A program made the position numbers and the translations under genes. A DNA stretch of 10,000 nt from the NCBI GenBank assembly GCA_025464915.1, contig JAODNF010000246.1, forward strand, positions 1 to 10,000, given 5' to 3'. The number at the start of each line of letters is the position of its first letter. Position 1 is the stretch's first letter. Source of the stretch: Frankiales bacterium. GTDB lineage: Bacteria; Actinomycetota; Actinomycetes; Mycobacteriales; SCTD01. The notes beneath the pieces are model-generated. The model did not search any database and was not told where the DNA came from. It saw nothing but the letters and a program-made list of their open reading frames with translations. This document shows positions 6,798 through 10,000 of this stretch, in pieces.

Positions 6798-7378
6798 TGG
6801 CAGCACCGACCCTGGACCAGGCACCCCTGTGGTACCTGTCCCGCAGCACCGGCATCGTGAGCTTCGTCCTGCTGACACTGGCGCTCTGCCTCGGCATCGC
6901 GTCGACCCGGCGGGCGCTGGCGAGCCCGTCGTGGCCGCGGTTCGCGACGCAGGGGCTGCACCGCAACGTCTCTCTGCTGGGCATCGCGTTCCTCGTCGTC
7001 CACGTCGTCGTGACGATCGCCGACGGCTTCGTGCCGATCAGCTGGTGGACCGCGCTGGTCCCCTTCACCAGCCCGGGCTACCAGCAGAACCTCTGGACCG
7101 GGATCGGCACCCTCGCCTCCGACGGCATGCTCGTCGTGGTCATCACGAGCCTGCTGCGGCTGAGGATGAGCGCGACCGTCTGGCGCTGGGTCCACCTGAG
7201 CTCCTACGCCACGTGGCCGCTGGCCTGGCTGCACTTCCTCAAGAACGGGACCGACTCCGCGCACGGGAGCTTCGGGCTCTGGATCGCGATCGCTGCAGCC
7301 GCCCTCGTCGGTGCGGCGACCGGGGCGCGCACGACCCTGCGCGACGACCCCGCACCCGTGCGGAGCGTCGTGCGATGA
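6797..7378 (+). CDS. Ferric-reductase-like transmembrane heme protein
   Basis: This 193-residue membrane protein belongs by appearance to the ferric reductase-like transmembrane group (FRD/MsrQ type). It has five or six hydrophobic helices: about 17-36, 58-76, 80-92, 104-121, 131-149 and 160-177. Two histidine pairs sit on neighbouring helices, His55/His69 and His133/His146 (GLHRN, VVHVV, WVHLS, LHFLK). They are 14 and 13 residues apart, the geometry that holds stacked hemes. Unlike NOX or Fre proteins it has no C-terminal FAD/NAD(P)H domain, so electrons must come from another protein, plausibly the NuoF-like product encoded next. The ATG shares its A with the apbE stop (TGATG at 6795-6799), and the stop overlaps the next start (ATGA). 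The electron acceptor on the far side is unknown. Confidence 0.88.
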   Translation: MAAPTLDQAPLWYLSRSTGIVSFVLLTLALCLGIASTRRALASPSWPRFATQGLHRNVSLLGIAFLVVHVVVTIADGFVPISWWTALVPFTSPGYQQNLWTGIGTLASDGMLVVVITSLLRLRMSATVWRWVHLSSYATWPLAWLHFLKNGTDSAHGSFGLWIAIAAAALVGAATGARTTLRDDPAPVRSVVR

Positions 7379-8577
7379 CGGCCTGGACGCCATCCGCCCA
7401 GCGACTGCTCACCGGGTCCGGGCCGACGCGCAAGGAGCACGAGGCGATCCACGGCCCGCTGTCGATGCCTCCGAGGACCCAGCTCCTCGACGCGGTCGAG
7501 GCCGCAGGCCTGGTGGGCCGCGGCGGGGCCGGCTTCCCCACAGCCCGCAAGATGCGCACCGTCGCCGCCGGCAAGAACCCCGTCGTGCTCGGCAACGCGT
7601 GCGAGGGCGAGCCCGCCAGCAGCAAGGACGTGACCCTGCTGACCCGGCACCCGCACCTGGTGCTCGACGGCCTGTCGGTCGCGGCCGCCGCCGTCGGCGC
7701 GCGCGAGCTGCACCTCGCCGTGCACGCCGGCAGCCCGGCGCTGCCGGCCCTGCGCGCAGCTCTCGCCGAGCGCAGCGAGCCGGTGACGCTCCACGAGCTG
7801 CCCGTCCGCTACACCGCTTCGGAGGAGTCCGCGCTCGTCGCCTTCGTGAACACAGGTACGGCGAAGCCGCTCTTCACGCCGCCCCGGCCGTTCGAGCAGG
7901 GCATCGGCAAGCGCCCCACGCTGGTCAACAACGCCGAGACCCTGGCGCAGCTCGCCCTCATCGCGCGCCGGGGACCGGCGTGGTTCCGCGAGGTCGGTGA
8001 CCGCGAGGAGCCCGGCACCCAGCTGCTGACGGTCGACGGCACCGTCGTCGAGGTGCCCACCGGGTCGGCCCTGAAGGACGTCGCCGACCTCAGGGACAAG
8101 CAGGCAGTCCTCGTCGGCGGCTACTTCGGCACCTGGCTGTCCGCGGCGCAGGCCCGCGAGGTGGCGCTGACCCACCGCGACCTGCGGGCGGCCGGCGGTG
8201 CCCTCGGCGCCGGCATCGTGCTGACCCTGCCGACGGGCTCGTGCGGGGTCGTCGAGACGGCGCGCGTCGCGGCGTACCTCGCGAACGAGAACGCCGGCCA
8301 GTGCGGACCCTGCTTCAACGGGCTGCCCGCCATCGCGAACGCGGTGCGGTCGCTGGCCGTCGGGCCCTGGGACGACGCGACCATGACCGACCTGGACCGA
8401 TGGCTCGGGGTCGTCCCGGGACGCGGCGCCTGCCGGCACCCGGACGGGGCCGTGCGCTTCGTGCTCAGCGGGCTGGCGGTGTTCGCCGACGACGTCGCGG
8501 GGCACCGGGCCGGGCGGCCGTGCGCAGGTGCCCAGGCGGCACCGGTCCTGCCCGTCCCGAGCGGGGCCGCCGCGTGA
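7375..8577 (+). CDS. NuoF-like SLBB flavin/iron-sulfur oxidoreductase
   Basis: The protein resembles the NADH-binding 51-kDa (NuoF/HoxF) subunit: 400 residues against about 440 for E. coli NuoF. Visible motifs are the flavin loop GRGGAGFPTARKM (48-60), GNACEGEP (73-80, matching NADExEP of NuoF but with Cys76 for Asp), VNNAETLA (184-191), an SLBB-like middle (about 218-285), and a C-terminal iron-sulfur region. The canonical CGxCxPC...C set is incomplete. Positions read AGQCGPC (307-313) with Ala307 for the first cysteine, then Cys310, Cys313 and Cys353 at normal spacing. A further Cys383 lies in the tail. It probably oxidises NAD(P)H in the cytoplasm and feeds the ferredoxin or the heme membrane protein. 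It is not part of a complex I locus, as no other nuo genes are present. It overlaps both neighbours by 4 bp. Confidence 0.92.
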   Translation: MTAWTPSAQRLLTGSGPTRKEHEAIHGPLSMPPRTQLLDAVEAAGLVGRGGAGFPTARKMRTVAAGKNPVVLGNACEGEPASSKDVTLLTRHPHLVLDGLSVAAAAVGARELHLAVHAGSPALPALRAALAERSEPVTLHELPVRYTASEESALVAFVNTGTAKPLFTPPRPFEQGIGKRPTLVNNAETLAQLALIARRGPAWFREVGDREEPGTQLLTVDGTVVEVPTGSALKDVADLRDKQAVLVGGYFGTWLSAAQAREVALTHRDLRAAGGALGAGIVLTLPTGSCGVVETARVAAYLANENAGQCGPCFNGLPAIANAVRSLAVGPWDDATMTDLDRWLGVVPGRGACRHPDGAVRFVLSGLAVFADDVAGHRAGRPCAGAQAAPVLPVPSGAAA

Positions 8578-8768
8578 GGCTGCGGGTGAACCCGATCGAC
8601 TGCGCGGCGCACGGGCTGTGCGCCGAGCTGCTGCCGGAGTGGGTGTCCCTCGACGAGTGGGGGTACCCGGCGGTCGACGACCAGCCGCTTCCCGCGCAGC
8701 TGGTGAAGGACGCGAAGCGCGCAGCCGCAGCCTGTCCCACGCTCGCGCTGAAGCTGCTGCACGACTGA
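8574..8768 (+). CDS. Small [3Fe-4S]-type ferredoxin
   Basis: This is a 64-residue electron carrier of the actinobacterial single-cluster class. Three cysteines are placed as in these proteins: Cys10 and Cys16 in CAAHGLC (C-x5-C), and Cys54 followed by proline (CP). His13 occupies the position where a fourth cluster cysteine would be in a [4Fe-4S] ferredoxin, which suggests a [3Fe-4S] cluster or, less likely, histidine ligation. The acidic surface (DEW, DD, AEL) is usual for ferredoxins. The GTG start overlaps the NuoF-like stop (GTGA, 8574-8577), so it is translated with it and is the obvious electron partner. Related ferredoxins often serve cytochromes P450, but no P450 gene is in the window. 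Confidence 0.9.
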   Translation: MRLRVNPIDCAAHGLCAELLPEWVSLDEWGYPAVDDQPLPAQLVKDAKRAAAACPTLALKLLHD

Positions 8769-8830
8769 GCGTCGTAACCCTCCCGCAACACCAAGAAGGA
8801 CTTCTCGGTCTGACAGCGAACTGACATGGC
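8769..8830 (+). promoter_or_regulatory. Short intergenic leader before the sulfotransferase
   Basis: These 62 bp separate the ferredoxin stop from the sulfotransferase GTG and include the least G+C-rich stretch nearby. They hold a small inverted repeat AGAAG-GA-CTTCT (about 8794-8805) and two direct CTGACA copies at 8810-8815 and 8821-8826, 11 bp apart, one helical turn. No strong GC hairpin with a T run is present, so a terminator cannot be called. A promoter or operator is possible but no -10/-35 pair is convincing. Confidence 0.3.
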
Positions 8831-9655
8831 GTGGCCACCCAGCTGCTGCACCTGCCGTCCCGCCGTGTCCCGCCGACACGCCCCCTCGTGCCGCCCGAAC
8901 TGCCGCCTGTCCCGCTGGGACTGCAAGCGCGCATCACCGTGCGCGGCCTGCTGACCAAGGGCGGTGAGCGGCCCTACCTGCTCTACGGCCAGGGCCGGCT
9001 CGGCAGCACCCTGCTCGGGACGCTGCTGTCCAGCCACCCGGACGTGGGCTTCGGCAACGAGGTGCTGCGCGCCTCCGTGCGGGCACCGGGCGCCTACGTC
9101 AACGGCCTGCGCGCCCGGTCCTCGGCGCAGCACTACGGCTGCCACGTGAAGCCGTACCACCTCACCGACTTCCAGGGCGTCGCCGACCCGCACCGCTGGC
9201 TGCGCCGGCGCCACGAGGAGGGCTGGCTCCTGGTCCACCTGCAGCGCCGCAACACCCTGCTCCACGTGCTGAGCAACGTCACCCGCAACCACATGAGCAC
9301 GTCGCACTTCCGCGCCGGCGACGGCTTCGAGGTCCCGCGGGTCACGGTGGACACCGACGACCTGCTGGCGTGGATGCGGCTGCGCGCCGACGCGGTGCAC
9401 GACGAGCTCCGGCACCTGGACGGCCTGTCCGCGATCCCGGTCGTCTACGAGGACGACCTGCTGCCGGGCGGAGCCGCGTGGGGTGCGGTGACGTCCCGGA
9501 TCTTCACGGGGCTGGGCCTGGCTGCGTGCGAGGTGGGCTCGTCGCTGCGCAAGATCAACCCGTCGCGCCTGGAGGACTTCGTCGAGAACGCCGAGGAGGT
9601 CCGCGCGGCGGTCGCGGGCAGCAGGTTCGCGGGCTGCCTCGACGAACTGGGCTGA
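8831..9655 (+). CDS. PAPS-dependent sulfotransferase family protein
   Basis: The 274-residue protein has the layout of cytosolic-type carbohydrate/lipid sulfotransferases, which move sulfate from PAPS to a hydroxyl. The 5'-phosphosulfate loop is LYGQGRLGSTLLGTLLSSHP (51-70), equivalent to the usual RSGSTLL motif followed by the HP and a downstream Glu (Glu77). A 3'-phosphate site is suggested by RRNTLLHVLS (139-148), with Arg140 and Ser148 eight residues apart as is typical. A YED motif (206-208) and a C-terminal basic segment LRKINPSRLEDF (239-250) also fit. The GTG at 8831 is the first start after an in-frame TGA at 8822-8824, so the N-terminus is firmly bounded, although no good ribosome site is seen. 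There is no signal peptide. The acceptor is unknown, and a surface glycolipid or polysaccharide is plausible. Confidence 0.82.
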   Translation: MATQLLHLPSRRVPPTRPLVPPELPPVPLGLQARITVRGLLTKGGERPYLLYGQGRLGSTLLGTLLSSHPDVGFGNEVLRASVRAPGAYVNGLRARSSAQHYGCHVKPYHLTDFQGVADPHRWLRRRHEEGWLLVHLQRRNTLLHVLSNVTRNHMSTSHFRAGDGFEVPRVTVDTDDLLAWMRLRADAVHDELRHLDGLSAIPVVYEDDLLPGGAAWGAVTSRIFTGLGLAACEVGSSLRKINPSRLEDFVENAEEVRAAVAGSRFAGCLDELG

Positions 9656-9661
9656 CCGCAC

Positions 9662-9667
9662 CACACT
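9662..9667 (+). promoter_or_regulatory. Candidate -10 element for a leaderless mRNA
   Basis: CACACT lies exactly 6 bp before the GTG at 9674, the same hexamer-to-start spacing as CAGGAT before the acyltransferase. It matches the ANNNT core of the actinobacterial -10. No Shine-Dalgarno sequence precedes the GTG within the 18 bp separating it from the sulfotransferase stop. Confidence 0.3.
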
Positions 9668-9673
9668 GGGCAG

Positions 9674-10000
9674 GTGGACGGCCTGTTCCGGAGCAGCGCG
9701 ACCACCCGCGACAGCGGGCAGCGTCGCGTCCTCGGGCTGACCGCCGCTACCGGCGTGACCGCGCTCGGCGCCGTCGGCGGCCTCATGATCGCCCTCGTCC
9801 CTGCGCACGCCGGCCAGGTGGCGCGGACGACCACGGTGACGGAGCCACCTGTCGAGGACCCGGCTGCGAGGGCGAGCGCGCTCGCTGCTGCGGAGGCCCG
9901 CGCACGGCAGCAGGCCGCGACCCGGGCGGCGGCTCAGGCCGCGGTCCGCCTCAAGGGGGCGAAGACGGCAGCCGCCAGGGCTGCGGCGCGGGCAGCAGCG
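9674..10000 (+). CDS. Exported or membrane-anchored Ala-rich protein (partial, unrecognised)
   Basis: An open frame starts with GTG at 9674, 18 bp after the sulfotransferase stop, and runs to the window edge without a stop (109 codons). The N-terminus has a charged region (1-18) ending in an arginine pair (QRRVLGLT, 16-23). A hydrophobic helix follows (about 19-43), then an AHA-G sequence (44-47) that could be a signal peptidase site. The twin arginines before the helix are Tat-like, although the motif is imperfect. After a Thr/Pro stretch, residues 62-109 are alanine/arginine-rich and likely helical, possibly coiled coil, as in the stalk regions of some actinobacterial cell-wall hydrolases. 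Function is not recognisable from this part. A real gene is supported by the signal-like N-terminus, tight spacing and codon bias. Confidence 0.6.
   Translation, partial: MDGLFRSSATTRDSGQRRVLGLTAATGVTALGAVGGLMIALVPAHAGQVARTTTVTEPPVEDPAARASALAAAEARARQQAATRAAAQAAVRLKGAKTAAARAAARAAA

Noticed and set aside
8794..8805. AGAAG-GA-CTTCT as a transcription terminator after the ferredoxin gene
   Set aside because: The stem is only 5 bp with a 2-nt gap and no T run, too weak to form a terminator hairpin.
7204..8958. 584-codon minus-strand frame opposite the NuoF-like and ferredoxin genes (and a similar one at 8465-9808)
   Set aside because: Both lie antisense to confidently identified genes and encode featureless Arg/Gly/Ala-rich sequence.
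9692..9703. SSAT near the start of the last protein as an ApbE flavinylation motif
   Set aside because: The upstream Asp of the consensus is missing, and the site lies in a short charged N-terminal tail before a signal-like helix, not in an FMN-binding domain.

Overview
The window is strongly G+C-rich, with G or C at nearly every third codon position, GTG starts and tightly packed overlapping genes. This points to a high-GC actinobacterium. Gene families and style would fit Micrococcales or a related order, but that placement is an inference. No rRNA, tRNA, insertion sequence or CRISPR array was seen.

Layout. (1) Bases 1-1419: the end of an ABC permease gene followed by two ABC ATPase genes, joined by 4-bp GTGA overlaps. 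(2) 1441-2472: a membrane O-acyltransferase (acyltransferase 3 family), probably with its own leaderless promoter. (3) 2483-3865, minus strand: a membrane histidine kinase with no response regulator beside it, convergent with the acyltransferase. (4) 3866-4026: a divergent promoter region. (5) 4027-8768: a five-gene, completely overlapping plus-strand operon. It encodes a GT39 (YkcB-like) membrane glycosyltransferase, an ApbE FAD:protein FMN transferase, a ferric-reductase-like heme membrane protein, a NuoF-like SLBB flavin/iron-sulfur protein, and a 64-residue [3Fe-4S]-type ferredoxin. (6) 8831-9655: a PAPS-type sulfotransferase. (7) 9674 to the window end: the start of an exported or membrane-anchored alanine-rich protein that runs off the edge.

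How the genes may work together. The apbE-to-ferredoxin block looks like a small electron-transfer module. The NuoF-like protein would take electrons from NAD(P)H, the ferredoxin would be a one-electron partner, and the bis-heme membrane protein would carry electrons into or across the membrane. ApbE would attach FMN covalently to an acceptor, but no FMN-acceptor protein is recognisable in the window. Three features make the module worth a second look: the missing acceptor, the lack of a signal peptide on ApbE, and the loss of one canonical cluster cysteine in the NuoF-like protein. The glycosyltransferase, acyltransferase and sulfotransferase suggest envelope modification. The kinase beside the divergent promoter could control the operon. 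These functional links are inferences from gene order.
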